64,000 bases of DNA from an uncultured Prolixibacteraceae bacterium (GCA_913063265.1 CAJXZG010000017.1:1-64000); one strand, 5' to 3'. Shown: positions 25,110 to 34,364, counted from the first letter of the stretch. The notes: a model not told the origin generated them from the sequence alone. A program made the numbers and translations.

Positions 25110-27071
25110 TCAATTAATATTTAACTGATACGAGATACCAAGTTTTACCCACCTCCCGGGTTGTGGAACGTTACCGATGTCAAAATAACTTTTATCAAAA
25201 ATATTAGTAACTGACACAAACAGATTCAAACTCTTCCAACTATAATTTGCTTTTCCATCTATATTCCAGAAAGGTAAATATTCGACCTGATTACCCCAGT
25301 CTCCATTTATAAATTGGGTATATGTACCTGCCCTGTCTTGATATGATACTTTAAAATCAACAGTAAAATTGGCAAGAATGGTTTGATTTATACTACCTAC
25401 AAACTTATGCTGAAGGTGGTCGAGCACATAATTCGAAATAAAATCCTGTTCATCCTTAGTTACGTCATTAAACAAATAATTAACAGATAAATAATTCGGA
25501 GCAAATTTCCCGTATTTCCTTTTTAAATTAAACTTAATAAGAATTTCTGTTCCAAAATTGTTTAACTCAGTGAGGTTCTGAGCCTGCCATTTTTCTTCTT
25601 CCGATTGCTTCACCCAATCAATAATATTTTCCCCTTTTTTGTAAAATCCAACTAAATGTCCCTGAATAAATCCTGAATTCCATTTAAATCCTCCTTCCAG
25701 GCTAGCAGATTTTTCAGGTTCCAAATCAGGATTGCCTATGTTCGTTGGCCCCTGATAATACAAATCAGTAAAAGTAGGCAGTCGTAATGAGGTATTGTAA
25801 GAACTGAATATTTTTAAATCCTCGGAAAGATTAAAACTAACATCAACTCCCGGAAATACATTTATTCCAGAATTCATTTCAGGAATATGATTCAATAATA
25901 AACCGGCACTAATTGACCATCGTGATGAATAATAAACATGTTCCACAAATCCTGAATAAATATTTCTGTTTTTCGATTTGGTGAATTCCGCATTTTCGCC
26001 TGGAACTTTTACCGGTTTAGACATTTCTTCACCTAAAACATTGCTCAAAATATTTTCTGAACGAAAATCCAACCCAAAAGCAGTTTTCCCAAGAACAGAC
26101 TGAATCCATGAGTTTAAATTTCCACCGTAAACATTTGTTGAGTGGTAATTATGATTTTTGTACCATTCCGGTGGATTATTCCTGAACAATTCAAACCTAT
26201 CCTGATTTCTTCTGTAATAAAAAACAGGGGTCAGATGAAGTTTGGAACTTGATTCCCATTTAACTGAAGTAACCAGTGTTTTAAGTTCTTCAAACTGATT
26301 TGGATATTTGGGAGTATAAAAACTATTTGCACCAAAACCTTTTTCAGAGTATCCAATTTGAAAACTCATTTTTCCCTTTTTTGTAATCAGTTCGTTATTA
26401 TAGAACACATTCGAAAAATTAAAATCGGTGTTTTCGACATAACCGTCTGATAATTTTTTGTTAAGAGAAATTGAATGGGCTAATTTTCCCGTTTTAAAGG
26501 ATCCGTTTAAATCAGCATCAATAAACTTGAAACTTCCGCCGGTTATACTTGCTTTTAATGAATTTGAAACGGAACTGCGAGTAACAATGTTTATGGCTCC
26601 TGAAAAAGCATTTGGACCGTAAATGCGTGCAGCCGGCCCTTCGAGAATTTCAATACGCTCAATCTGATTTAAACTAAGGGGGATATTTAGATTATGATGT
26701 CCGGTTTGTGGGTCGGTAATGTTGATGCCATTTAAAAGTATAAGTGTCTGGTCAAATGTTCCACCTCTGATGCTGACATCGGCTTGTGCTCCTTCCGGGC
26801 CTCGTTGCCGAATGTCAACTCCGGCCACATATTCAAGCAGGTTTTGGATACTCTGAGCCGGTGAGGACTCAATTTCAGCTCTCTCCATCACGGCTACAAT
26901 CCGTGCAACCTGCGAATATAATGCAGGTGATCTCTGCGCACTAATCTCAATCTCATCAAGATCATATTCCATCTTTATTTCAGTAGTATCAATTTCATTT
27001 GCAAAAGAAATTACCGGTGCAGAAATTAAATATGTTATTACAAGAACTGAAATAACAATTACCTTATTCAT
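25110..27071 (-). CDS. TonB-dependent receptor (BtuB-like)
   Basis: A 653-residue outer-membrane receptor. Signal peptide NKVIVISVLVITYLISAPV.. ends near ANE. The plug domain (about residues 30-160) includes VDIRQRGPEGAQADVSIRGG, QTLILLNGINITDP and RIEILEGPAARIYGPNAFSG; the barrel follows, ending with the usual aromatic-rich strand (VKLGISYQLNIN). The substrate is unknown. I see no cobalamin riboswitch in the leader and no carboxypeptidase-like domain, so it is not a SusC. The frame is open to 27236, but the ATG at 27071 is directly followed by the signal peptide and is preferred. Confidence 0.88.
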   Translation of the reverse strand: MNKVIVISVLVITYLISAPVISFANEIDTTEIKMEYDLDEIEISAQRSPALYSQVARIVAVMERAEIESSPAQSIQNLLEYVAGVDIRQRGPEGAQADVSIRGGTFDQTLILLNGINITDPQTGHHNLNIPLSLNQIERIEILEGPAARIYGPNAFSGAINIVTRSSVSNSLKASITGGSFKFIDADLNGSFKTGKLAHSISLNKKLSDGYVENTDFNFSNVFYNNELITKKGKMSFQIGYSEKGFGANSFYTPKYPNQFEELKTLVTSVKWESSSKLHLTPVFYYRRNQDRFELFRNNPPEWYKNHNYHSTNVYGGNLNSWIQSVLGKTAFGLDFRSENILSNVLGEEMSKPVKVPGENAEFTKSKNRNIYSGFVEHVYYSSRWSISAGLLLNHIPEMNSGINVFPGVDVSFNLSEDLKIFSSYNTSLRLPTFTDLYYQGPTNIGNPDLEPEKSASLEGGFKWNSGFIQGHLVGFYKKGENIIDWVKQSEEEKWQAQNLTELNNFGTEILIKFNLKRKYGKFAPNYLSVNYLFNDVTKDEQDFISNYVLDHLQHKFVGSINQTILANFTVDFKVSYQDRAGTYTQFINGDWGNQVEYLPFWNIDGKANYSWKSLNLFVSVTNIFDKSYFDIGNVPQPGRWVKLGISYQLNIN

Positions 27072-27355
27072 TGTTTGAAATAATGAATAATTTTTCCTTT
27101 TCCATTTACTAAAAAATAAAACAGAATTTGTGCGTGACTTAACTATTTTACCATTCATAATTAAAAAATCGAGCGGCGAAGATACAATTTGGAAACGAAA
27201 AAGTGAAACCAAATATTTTGTTTTACGTTTAAGCAACTACGTTAAACACCAGTAAAAACGAAGGAAGCAAACAATCTTTCTATTTTTTTGTTCATTCGGC
27301 TATAAAGATTCTTTATACAGGATAGAAAAAATCAAATGATAAATGTCTTTAAAAG

Positions 27356-27388
27356 TTTGCTTTTAGGGTATACATAGGCTTATATTTG
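27356..27388 (+). promoter_or_regulatory. Bacteroidota-type promoter of the sigma factor gene
   Basis: TTTG (27356-27359) and TATATTTG (27381-27388) are separated by 21 bases, matching the primary sigma consensus TTTG / TAnnTTTG. The start codon is 27 bases further on. This is the clearest promoter in the window. Confidence 0.75.
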
Positions 27389-27414
27389 TTTAGACAAATT
27401 AAAAATAAGACACC

Positions 27415-27924
27415 ATGACTCAAGTTCAATTTAACAACGCATTGCTTAGCTTAAGCAGTAAATTACACTACTATGCTTTAAGTTTAACCTCGGATTCAGA
27501 GAAAGCTGATGACCTGCTTCAGGAAACCATGCTTAAAGCTCTAACGTATCGTGATAAATTCGCTCAAAACACAAATTTTAAAGCCTGGATTTACACCATA
27601 ATGAAAAATACTTTCATTAATGATTATCGAAGAAACGTCAAAACTAAAAATACGTTTGACGGTTCAAACAATGATTTTCACTTATTGTTTTCGAAAGATA
27701 AAGTTTATCCCGGACCAGATTCTTTTTACAGTTCGAAAGAAATCAACAAAACGATTGATGCTTTGGAAGATGAATACAAAATTCCCTTTACGATGTTCCT
27801 CGACGGATACAAGTACAAAGAAATAGCGGAAGAATTAGACTTACCGCTGGGAACTGTTAAAAGTCGTATCTTCTTTACCCGTAAAAAACTTGAAAAAGCT
27901 TTAAAGGATTACGCAAATAATTAA
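27415..27924 (+). CDS. RNA polymerase sigma factor, ECF family
   Basis: A 169-residue sigma-70 family protein with regions 2 and 4 only. LLSLSSKLHYYALSLTSDSE and ADDLLQETMLKALTYRDKF are region 2.1-2.2. FKAWIYTIMKNTFINDYRR is the 2.3-2.4 part that reads the -10 element. YKYKEIAEELDLPLGTVKSRIFFTRKKLEKAL is the region 4 helix-turn-helix. No anti-sigma factor gene is adjacent: the next gene is DJ-1, behind a terminator. It is probably expressed alone from a housekeeping promoter. Target genes cannot be told from this window. Confidence 0.9.
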   Translation: MTQVQFNNALLSLSSKLHYYALSLTSDSEKADDLLQETMLKALTYRDKFAQNTNFKAWIYTIMKNTFINDYRRNVKTKNTFDGSNNDFHLLFSKDKVYPGPDSFYSSKEINKTIDALEDEYKIPFTMFLDGYKYKEIAEELDLPLGTVKSRIFFTRKKLEKALKDYANN

Positions 27925-27955
27925 TACTTTAGTTTGGTTAATATACATACATTCA

Positions 27956-27987
27956 AGATTCTCAAAATTTGAGAATCTTTTTTTTTG
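27956..27987 (+). terminator. Terminator of the sigma factor gene
   Basis: AGATTCTC and GAGAATCT, extended by AAA/TTT, form a stem followed by nine or more T. It separates the sigma gene from the DJ-1 gene. Confidence 0.85.
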
Positions 27988-28005
27988 TAAAAATTCTAAA
28001 AAGTT

Positions 28006-28554
28006 ATGAAAAAAGTGGCTGTTCATCTTGCCGAAGGTTTCGAGGAAATTGAAGCGATTAGTATTATTGATGTGTTGCGGAGAGCCGAATTTGAGGTTAC
28101 CGTTGTTTCGGTTACAGGGAAGTATGAAGTTGCCGGTTCACATGACATTAAAATTATAGCTGACAAACTTTTTGAATCAGTAAATTATGATTTGGTTGAT
28201 ATAATAGTTTTACCCGGCGGGATGCCCGGTTCAAAAAATCTAAATGAACATTCAGGTCTCAGAGAACAAATATTAAATTTTAATGAATCAGGAAAATTGT
28301 TGGGAGCAATTTGTGCCGCACCACTTGTGTTAGGAAATCTTGGCGTGTTAAATTCAAAAAAAGCAACATGTTACCCCGGTTTCGAAGAGGAGTTACATGG
28401 AGCAATTATTACAGCTGAAGATGTTACTGAAACGGAAAATGTAATTACCGGGAAAGGTGCAGGAGTTGCAATAAAATTTGCACTGGCTATTGTTCAGAAA
28501 TACAGGGGAAAAGAATTTGCTGATGAATTAGCTCAAAAAATGATACTCAACTAA
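28006..28554 (+). CDS. DJ-1/PfpI family protein
   Basis: A 182-residue protein of the DJ-1 branch (YajL/DJ-1-like). AVHLAEGFEEIEAISIIDVLRRA is the conserved opening with the catalytic-site Glu, and LLGAICAAPLVLG holds the nucleophile-elbow Cys (about residue 105). GKGAGVAIKFALAIV is the closing signature. These proteins protect against oxidative or glyoxal damage, and some act as chaperones or deglycases; the activity is debated. The last 8 bases overlap the end of the convergent oxidoreductase gene. Confidence 0.9.
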   Translation: MKKVAVHLAEGFEEIEAISIIDVLRRAEFEVTVVSVTGKYEVAGSHDIKIIADKLFESVNYDLVDIIVLPGGMPGSKNLNEHSGLREQILNFNESGKLLGAICAAPLVLGNLGVLNSKKATCYPGFEEELHGAIITAEDVTETENVITGKGAGVAIKFALAIVQKYRGKEFADELAQKMILN

Positions 28555-29221
28555 TGCCTGACTTTTCGAGAAATGGAGCATCAAACCTTTTATTAAAAGC
28601 ACCGTGTTTTTTCAAATTAGAATTCCAGTACAAATTTGTTAATCCTATACTTTTCATTGCCTTAAAAAGAATTATTCTGGATTTTGAAAATGTATAAGGT
28701 TCAGCTAATTTTTCCAAAGACTTCTTATTCAATTCTCTTCCCAAAGCAATTTCTTCTCCAAATGATTTCATTTGATGAATCAGTTTTTTTCTCATCCATT
28801 CCGGCATTAACCGAATCCCTTCACCACTGGGTTTTACTATTACTCCAAGGTTTTGCATGTTCCATCTTTTTGCTAAAAGTTCCAAATATTTTTTCACTCC
28901 TTCAGATTGGATTCCTTCAGGAAAACCGGATTGTACCAAAAAGAATATTTTTTTCTCTTTACTATCAAAATTTCCTATTTTCTCAATAAACAATTTTACT
29001 ATTCCCGGCATCGAATCGGCATATAAAGGAAACGCAATAAACACTACTTCAGCAGCATGAAAGTTTTTCACAAATTCATCTGTTTTGTTTTGCATAATAA
29101 GAAGGTCGTTAGAAAGTAATTCTCCGTTTTTAGACAAGAAACCTTCTAAAAAATTGTCAATTAAAACTTTTGTATTTGAATTTTTCCCTCGCGGAGATCC
29201 GTTAAATATGGCTAATTTCAT
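28547..29221 (-). CDS. Flavodoxin-like NAD(P)H-dependent oxidoreductase
   Basis: A 224-residue flavodoxin-fold protein beginning KLAIFNGSPRGKNSNTKVL, the FMN-phosphate loop of NADPH-dependent FMN reductases. VFIAFPLYADSMPGIVKLFIEK is the second flavin-contacting segment and FFLVQSGFPEG the third. The C-terminal about 50 residues are helical and of unknown role. Its start overlaps the end of the next upstream gene by 20 bases, so the two are translationally coupled and may work as a pair. Confidence 0.8.
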   Translation of the reverse strand: MKLAIFNGSPRGKNSNTKVLIDNFLEGFLSKNGELLSNDLLIMQNKTDEFVKNFHAAEVVFIAFPLYADSMPGIVKLFIEKIGNFDSKEKKIFFLVQSGFPEGIQSEGVKKYLELLAKRWNMQNLGVIVKPSGEGIRLMPEWMRKKLIHQMKSFGEEIALGRELNKKSLEKLAEPYTFSKSRIILFKAMKSIGLTNLYWNSNLKKHGAFNKRFDAPFLEKSGIS

Positions 29222-29759
29222 GGCTGGCTGATTTTGGATTAATCTGTTCTATCGAATGGAAATACTCGATATTTGAATGAAAGTTTAATGAAAGTCTGTC
29301 GAGGATGTATTTGACATTATTTATTTCTTCATCCGTTGCATCTCTATTTTCAAAAATAAAAGCAAGTTTTGGGTATTTCGGATATCTTTTTCTGTGATGA
29401 CTCTCATTATTTCGAATTTCGATATATGGATGTAAAAGAGGAATTAATCTTTCGTGAAAGATTTTCAATTTTGCTGAATACATTCCCATAATCAAAGGCG
29501 ACAAGAAAACAGTAATATCAGCGTTAATAATGTCTTTCAAAATTTCTGAGGCATCATCTTTTTGTCTGCAAACACCGGGTGTTTTCCACCAACAGTCCCA
29601 ACATCCAATACAGGATTTGATTTGCTTTTCAGACAGAATATGGTGCTTTGTTGTGATTCCATTTTTTTTGAGTTCCTTATTTAATTCTGCCGAAAAAAGA
29701 TTTAAACTGTTCTCCCCCGACTCAGGATTTCCATTTACAAGAACTACTTTTTTGGTCAT
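29202..29759 (-). CDS. Flavodoxin family protein with cysteine motif
   Basis: A 185-residue flavodoxin-fold protein (KKVVLVNGNPESGENSLNLF at the start). A cysteine-rich insert, IKSCIGCWDCWWKTPGVCRQ (about residues 47-66), has the CxxCxxC..C spacing of iron-sulfur flavoproteins and of FMN reductases that use this loop. DITVFLSPLIMGMYSAKLK is the second flavin segment. It overlaps the following flavoprotein gene by 20 bases. A redox couple of the two products is plausible, but the electron donor and acceptor are unknown. Confidence 0.8.
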   Translation of the reverse strand: MTKKVVLVNGNPESGENSLNLFSAELNKELKKNGITTKHHILSEKQIKSCIGCWDCWWKTPGVCRQKDDASEILKDIINADITVFLSPLIMGMYSAKLKIFHERLIPLLHPYIEIRNNESHHRKRYPKYPKLAFIFENRDATDEEINNVKYILDRLSLNFHSNIEYFHSIEQINPKSASHEISHI

Positions 29760-29873
29760 GATTTAGTTTTTGGATTTCGAAACGATAAATCAAAAGTAAA
29801 CACTGGCAGTTTGTTTTACCATCAAAAATCGGTAAACGGTCAAAATTCCTCCACTATCCAAAGAAAAACCACA

Positions 29874-29902
29874 ATAAAAAACCGGACATTTGTCCGGTTC
29901 TG
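29874..29902 (-). terminator. Terminator of purL
   Basis: On the minus strand AACCGGAC, loop AAAT, GTCCGGTT and a T-run form a classical terminator shortly after the purL stop codon. Confidence 0.9.
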
Positions 29903-29914
29903 TAAATCTTGATA

Positions 29915-32900
29915 TTATTTTGTTTTTTCTGCTATCCAGTTTTTAGCATTTACAAATGCCTGTATCCAGGGTGCAATTTCATCCATTTTTCTTTCTGAGG
30001 GATAATAGGCCCAATGCCATGGTTTAAATGCTCTTTCAAGGTGAGGCATCATAACCAAATGACGTCCGTCATCGGAACATAGAGAAGCTGCTGCATAATG
30101 TGAACCATTGGGATTTGCAGGATAAGCATCGTTGCTGTATTTCATCGGAATATTATATTGCTGCTCATTAAATGGCAGGTAAAATTTACCTTCGCCATGT
30201 GCGACCCAGATACCAAGTTTCATACCCGACATATTTCTTAACATCACCGAATTGTTTTCCAGAATATCAACATTTAAAAATGCTGATTCAAATTTACCCG
30301 ATTCGTTATGTAACATTTTGGGTTGAATACTATGCTCCGGAACAACCAGCCCAAGCTCAACCATTACCTGGCATCCATTACAAACTCCAAGGCTTAATGT
30401 ATCTTCTCGTTGATAAAATTTTTCTAAGGCAATCCGGGCTTTTTCGTTGTATTTAAAAGCGCCGGCCCATCCTTTTGCTGAACCCAGAACATCTGAATTT
30501 GAAAATCCACCCACAAAAACAATCATATTCAAATCTTCCAAGCTTTCCCTACCGGAAATTAAATCCGTCATATGAACGTCTTTTACATCCATTCCGGCCA
30601 GGTACATTGCGTAAGCCATTTCGCGATCGCCATTAACACCTTTTTCTCTGATTATGGCAGCCTTTATTCCAGAAGGTGTTCTTCTTTTCAAGTCAATTCC
30701 CAAATCTGCAGCAACTCCTGTAAATTCCCTGAAATCATATTCAAGTTCAAATTTCTTGTAGTTATTAAAACGCTCCAGTGCAAGTTGATTGCCACTTTGT
30801 TTTCTATCCAGCAGATAAGAAGTTTTAAACCACAAATCGCGTAAAGAATCAATATCAAAGTCTATTTCCTGATCAAAATTGACAACCCTTACTTTTCGGT
30901 AAGGAACCGGTTTTCCTAAAGTAATATAATCTACTCCGGCATCTTTTAACTGTTTTTTAACCGCATTGTTATCAGCGCATTGAATAATGACTCCGGGATT
31001 TTCGCTAAACAAAACTTTAACCAGATCTTTTTCATTCAAATCCGTAAAGTCAACTTTCATCCCTCCTTTATTGCTGCTAAAGCACATTTCCAATAAGGTG
31101 GTAAGTAATCCGCCGGAGGCTATATCGTGTCCTGCAACAATAAGTTGCTGTTCAATTAATTTTTGTATGGTGTTAAATGCATTGACAAATTTTTCAGAAT
31201 CCGCAACCGTAGGTGCAATTTTTCCCAGTTTATTTACCGATTGAGCAAAAGCACTTCCTCCCAAAGCACGGTCACAAAAAGAGAAATCAACCAATAAAAT
31301 TTCTTTGCTTTCATCATTCACCAAAACCGGTTCAACTACTTTTCTGCAATCCGAAACTTCACCCGATGCAGAAATAATTACCGTACCCGGAGCATACACC
31401 ACATCGTCTTTGTATTTTTGAGTCATCGACATGGAATCCTTACCTGTTGGAATATTAATTCCCAGTTCACAGGCAAAATTACTGGCAGCTTGCACAGCAT
31501 CATAAATACGGGCATTTTCTCCTTCATTTTTTGCAGGCCACATCCAGTTTGCACTTAAGGAAACGCTTTTTATATAATCTGTCAGCGGTGCCCAAATTAT
31601 ATTGGTCAAGGACTCGGCAATGGATAAAACTGATCCTTTTGGTGCATCTACCAATCCGGCTACAGGAGCATGACCAATTGTTGTTGCAAAACCTGCAATT
31701 CCCAGATAATCCAAAGTAATTACCCCTACATTGTTTAATGGAAGATGTAATTTCCCTGCGCCCTGTTGTTTGGCTATTCTGCCGGTAACAGAACGGTCGA
31801 CTTTATTGGTTAACCAGTCTTTACAGGCAACAGATTCCAGTTGAATTACATTTTCAATTAATGTATTTATTTCTTCAATGTTATATTCCAGTTCAGCAAA
31901 ATCAGGATTAACAGTATTGTCTTCCAGAATTGTTTTTGGCGGATTTCCAAACATATAACCCAGTTGCCAGTCGATGGCTTTTTCACCTGATTTCGAATTT
32001 TCAAATGTAAATTGCATATCGCCGGTTGTTTCACCAATATTATAAATAGGTGCTCTTTCTCTTTCAGCAATTTTTGTGAGTAACTCAACATTTTTCTGTT
32101 TCATTACCAAACCCATTCTTTCCTGAGATTCGTTTCCAATAATTTCTTTTTGTGAAAGTGTTGGGTCTCCCACCGGAAGTTTAGAAGTATCAATCTTTCC
32201 CCCTGTTGATTCAACCAGTTCAGAAAGACAATTTAAATGCCCTCCGGCACCGTGGTCGTGAATCGAAACAATAGGATTATCATCTGCCTCACTAAAAGCA
32301 CGAATTGCATTGTACACTCTTTTTTGCATTTCAGGATTGGCACGTTGTACTGCATTTAATTCAATTGAATTTTCAAACTCACCTGTTGCCACAGAAGAAA
32401 CAGCACCACCGCCCATTCCAATGCGATAATTGTCTCCCCCCAGTAAAACAACCCTGTCACCTTTTTCCGGGTCATCCTTAAGGCTGTCTTTCTTATTTCC
32501 AAAACCAATACCCCCGGCAAGCATAATTACCTTATCGTAACCATATTTTTTGAAATTTTCGAAATGTTCAAAGGTTAATACCGAGCCGGTAATTAATGGT
32601 TGTCCGAATTTATTACCAAAATCGCTGGCACCATTTGAAGCTTTTATTAAAATTTCTTCTGGTGTCTGATAAAGCCAGTCTCTTTCCTCAGTAGTTTGTT
32701 CCCACGAACGCTCAGCTTCAGTTCTTGGATAGGAGGTCATATAAACAGCAGTTCCTGCAATTGGTAAACTTCCTTTTCCTCCTGCAATACGATCGCGAAT
32801 TTCACCTCCTGTTCCTGTTGCTGCACCATTAAATGGTTCAACTGTGGTTGGAAAGTTATGTGTTTCTGCCTTCAGTGAAAGAACGGTATCAATATCTTTA

Positions 32901-33604
32901 ACTTCAAAGAAATCAGGTTTATCCTGGGTTTTAGGCGCGAATTGCTCAACAACAGGTCCCTGCACAAATGAGCAGTTATCTTTATAAGCTGATACAATTT
33001 TATTTGGATTGGTTTGTGAGGTTTTTTTAATCATTTGGAAAAGTGATGATTCCATTTCCTTTCCATCGATAATGAAAGTGCCGTTAAATATTTTGTGGCG
33101 ACAATGTTCTGAATTAACCTGTGCAAATCCGTAAACCTCTCCATCCGTCAGAGGACGCCCCATTTCTCTTGATACACCTTCAAGATATTTAATTTCATCA
33201 TCACTTAGTGCCAGGCCTTCCTGCTCATTATATTCCTTTATATTGGTAATATTCAGAATAGGTTCAGGTTGTTTATTTATTGTAAAAATATCCTGATTCA
33301 GATTCTGATATAATCTTTGTAACATTGGATCGTAATCCGCTTTTTCATTTTCCACCTGAAAAAATTCTTCCATTCTCATAATCCCTTCAATCCCCATGTT
33401 TTGGGTGATTTCAACAGCATTTGTACTCCAGGGTGTTATCATTTCTTTTCTGGGCCCTACGAACCATCCTTCCAAAACATTTTGGTCGATATACTCCGAA
33501 TCGGAGAAGAGCCAGTTTAACTTTTGGATTGTTTCTGTTTCCAGCGATCGGGAAACATGAACTGCAATAATACTTTTACTTTGAGTTCTGAAAAATTGAA
33601 TCAT
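29915..33604 (-). CDS. purL: Phosphoribosylformylglycinamidine synthase
   Basis: A 1229-residue large-type PurL (FGAM synthase), the fourth step of de novo purine synthesis. It uses glutamine and ATP to convert FGAR to FGAM. Visible parts are the linker and first AIRS-like domain (QVNSEHCRHKIF, AETHNFPTTVEPFNGAATGTG), the second synthetase half (HDIASGGLLTTLLEM) and a C-terminal glutaminase with Cys in LGVCNGCQVM and later His-Gly-Glu (VAHGEGKF). The frame is open to 33649, but the -7 promoter box at 33654-33647 lies across that start, so the ATG at 33604 (MIQFFRTQ) is right. Complete. Confidence 0.95.
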   Translation of the reverse strand: MIQFFRTQSKSIIAVHVSRSLETETIQKLNWLFSDSEYIDQNVLEGWFVGPRKEMITPWSTNAVEITQNMGIEGIMRMEEFFQVENEKADYDPMLQRLYQNLNQDIFTINKQPEPILNITNIKEYNEQEGLALSDDEIKYLEGVSREMGRPLTDGEVYGFAQVNSEHCRHKIFNGTFIIDGKEMESSLFQMIKKTSQTNPNKIVSAYKDNCSFVQGPVVEQFAPKTQDKPDFFEVKDIDTVLSLKAETHNFPTTVEPFNGAATGTGGEIRDRIAGGKGSLPIAGTAVYMTSYPRTEAERSWEQTTEERDWLYQTPEEILIKASNGASDFGNKFGQPLITGSVLTFEHFENFKKYGYDKVIMLAGGIGFGNKKDSLKDDPEKGDRVVLLGGDNYRIGMGGGAVSSVATGEFENSIELNAVQRANPEMQKRVYNAIRAFSEADDNPIVSIHDHGAGGHLNCLSELVESTGGKIDTSKLPVGDPTLSQKEIIGNESQERMGLVMKQKNVELLTKIAERERAPIYNIGETTGDMQFTFENSKSGEKAIDWQLGYMFGNPPKTILEDNTVNPDFAELEYNIEEINTLIENVIQLESVACKDWLTNKVDRSVTGRIAKQQGAGKLHLPLNNVGVITLDYLGIAGFATTIGHAPVAGLVDAPKGSVLSIAESLTNIIWAPLTDYIKSVSLSANWMWPAKNEGENARIYDAVQAASNFACELGINIPTGKDSMSMTQKYKDDVVYAPGTVIISASGEVSDCRKVVEPVLVNDESKEILLVDFSFCDRALGGSAFAQSVNKLGKIAPTVADSEKFVNAFNTIQKLIEQQLIVAGHDIASGGLLTTLLEMCFSSNKGGMKVDFTDLNEKDLVKVLFSENPGVIIQCADNNAVKKQLKDAGVDYITLGKPVPYRKVRVVNFDQEIDFDIDSLRDLWFKTSYLLDRKQSGNQLALERFNNYKKFELEYDFREFTGVAADLGIDLKRRTPSGIKAAIIREKGVNGDREMAYAMYLAGMDVKDVHMTDLISGRESLEDLNMIVFVGGFSNSDVLGSAKGWAGAFKYNEKARIALEKFYQREDTLSLGVCNGCQVMVELGLVVPEHSIQPKMLHNESGKFESAFLNVDILENNSVMLRNMSGMKLGIWVAHGEGKFYLPFNEQQYNIPMKYSNDAYPANPNGSHYAAASLCSDDGRHLVMMPHLERAFKPWHWAYYPSERKMDEIAPWIQAFVNAKNWIAEKTK

Positions 33605-33646
33605 CTTGAAGTGAATTTTTAATGGAAAATGTTTTAAAACACGCCG

Positions 33647-33654
33647 CAAAGATA
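33647..33654 (-). promoter_or_regulatory. purL -7 promoter element
   Basis: TATCTTTG on the minus strand matches TAnnTTTG. Transcription would start near 33640, which rules out the longer purL reading frame beginning at 33649. Confidence 0.5.
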
Positions 33655-33790
33655 AGAAATATTCGAGCTATGATAACTTGAAGTTTTCAGCATTTGAGGG
33701 TTTGTTTTCAACATCAGAAAAAGTTAATTTGATTTAATTTTTGCAAATGCATTATTTTTTATTTTTACTTTGGGCAAAATATAAAACTAA

Positions 33791-34114
33791 ATGCAAAGAA
33801 TATTTATAATATTATTTTTCGCAATGCTGATTTCGTGCAGCGCACAAAGGGGTTTACAGAGAGCATATGTTGGGAAACCTGCATCGATTTTAAAAGAAAA
33901 AATGGGAAATCCAAGAACAATTTTAGAGCGTGAAAACGATAAAGTTTATGTTTATGAAATTGTTAAAGAATTGGAAAGTACCGAAATACAACAGGCAAAA
34001 TTAACTTTGGATCCGATTGTTTCTCCCGGAGTTGAAAAAATAGAGCGATATTATTTTACAATTGTTAACGACAAAATTGTAGATGTGAGACTTGAGGAAG
34101 AATACAAACGATAA
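33791..34114 (+). CDS. Small lipoprotein of unknown function
   Basis: A 107-residue protein with a lipoprotein signal (IFIILFFAMLISCSA, Cys about 16). The mature part is a short alpha/beta domain including YVGKPASILKEKMGNPRTI and KVYVYEIV, reminiscent of small SmpA/BamE-like lipoproteins that begin with G-x-s-x-x-x-l...G-x-P. I cannot assign it firmly. It stands alone between divergent purL and the tRNA gene. A TTTTTG / TACTTTG pair at 33738-33772 may be its promoter. Confidence 0.65.
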   Translation: MQRIFIILFFAMLISCSAQRGLQRAYVGKPASILKEKMGNPRTILERENDKVYVYEIVKELESTEIQQAKLTLDPIVSPGVEKIERYYFTIVNDKIVDVRLEEEYKR

Positions 34115-34159
34115 AAAGAATAACAAATCGAAAAACGATATGGGTTAAAATAAATTTTA

Positions 34160-34167
34160 TAGTTTTG
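34160..34167 (+). promoter_or_regulatory. -7 element for the tRNA-Leu transcript
   Basis: TAGTTTTG matches TAnnTTTG and is followed at once by GCAC. A transcript starting about 34173 would include the partial tRNA copy before the real tRNA. No clear -33 TTTG is seen. Confidence 0.4.
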
Positions 34168-34197
34168 CACTCACGATTTTTGAAATAAGAAATCTGA

Positions 34198-34256
34198 CCA
34201 GATGGTGATCCCGATATCCCGATAGCTATCAGGAGGGGGGGTAGACACGCAAGTCG
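34198..34256 (+). pseudogene. Interrupted copy of the 5' part of tRNA-Leu
   Basis: CCAGATGGTGA (34198-34208) and GGTAGACACGC (34240-34250), followed by aAGtcG, reproduce the acceptor and D-arm part of the downstream tRNA-Leu (CCAGGTGGTGA and GGTAGACACGC at 34272-34297). About 27 extra bases are inserted between them. The insert contains CCCGATAgctATCagg, a short imperfect palindrome. Confidence 0.55.
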
Positions 34257-34269
34257 CCACATATTTATT

Positions 34270-34358
34270 GCCCAGGTGGTGAAATTGGTAGACACGCCAG
34301 GTTGAGGGCCTGGTGATCGTAATAGGTCGTGCTGGTTCGAGTCCAGTCCTGGGCACCA
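34270..34358 (+). tRNA. tRNA-Leu (GAG anticodon)
   Basis: A complete class II tRNA. The acceptor GCCCAGG pairs with CCTGGGC. The anticodon stem CCAGG/CCTGG encloses loop TTGAGGG with anticodon GAG. A long variable arm (about tgatcgtaataggtcg) and the T arm with GGTTCGAGTCC follow. The discriminator is A, and CCA is encoded (34356-34358). Confidence 0.97.
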
Positions 34359-34364
34359 CAAAAA

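Noticed and set aside
27072-27414. Cobalamin riboswitch before the BtuB-like TonB receptor
   Set aside because: No conserved riboswitch core is visible in the leader, and much of this DNA is an open frame and the sigma promoter.
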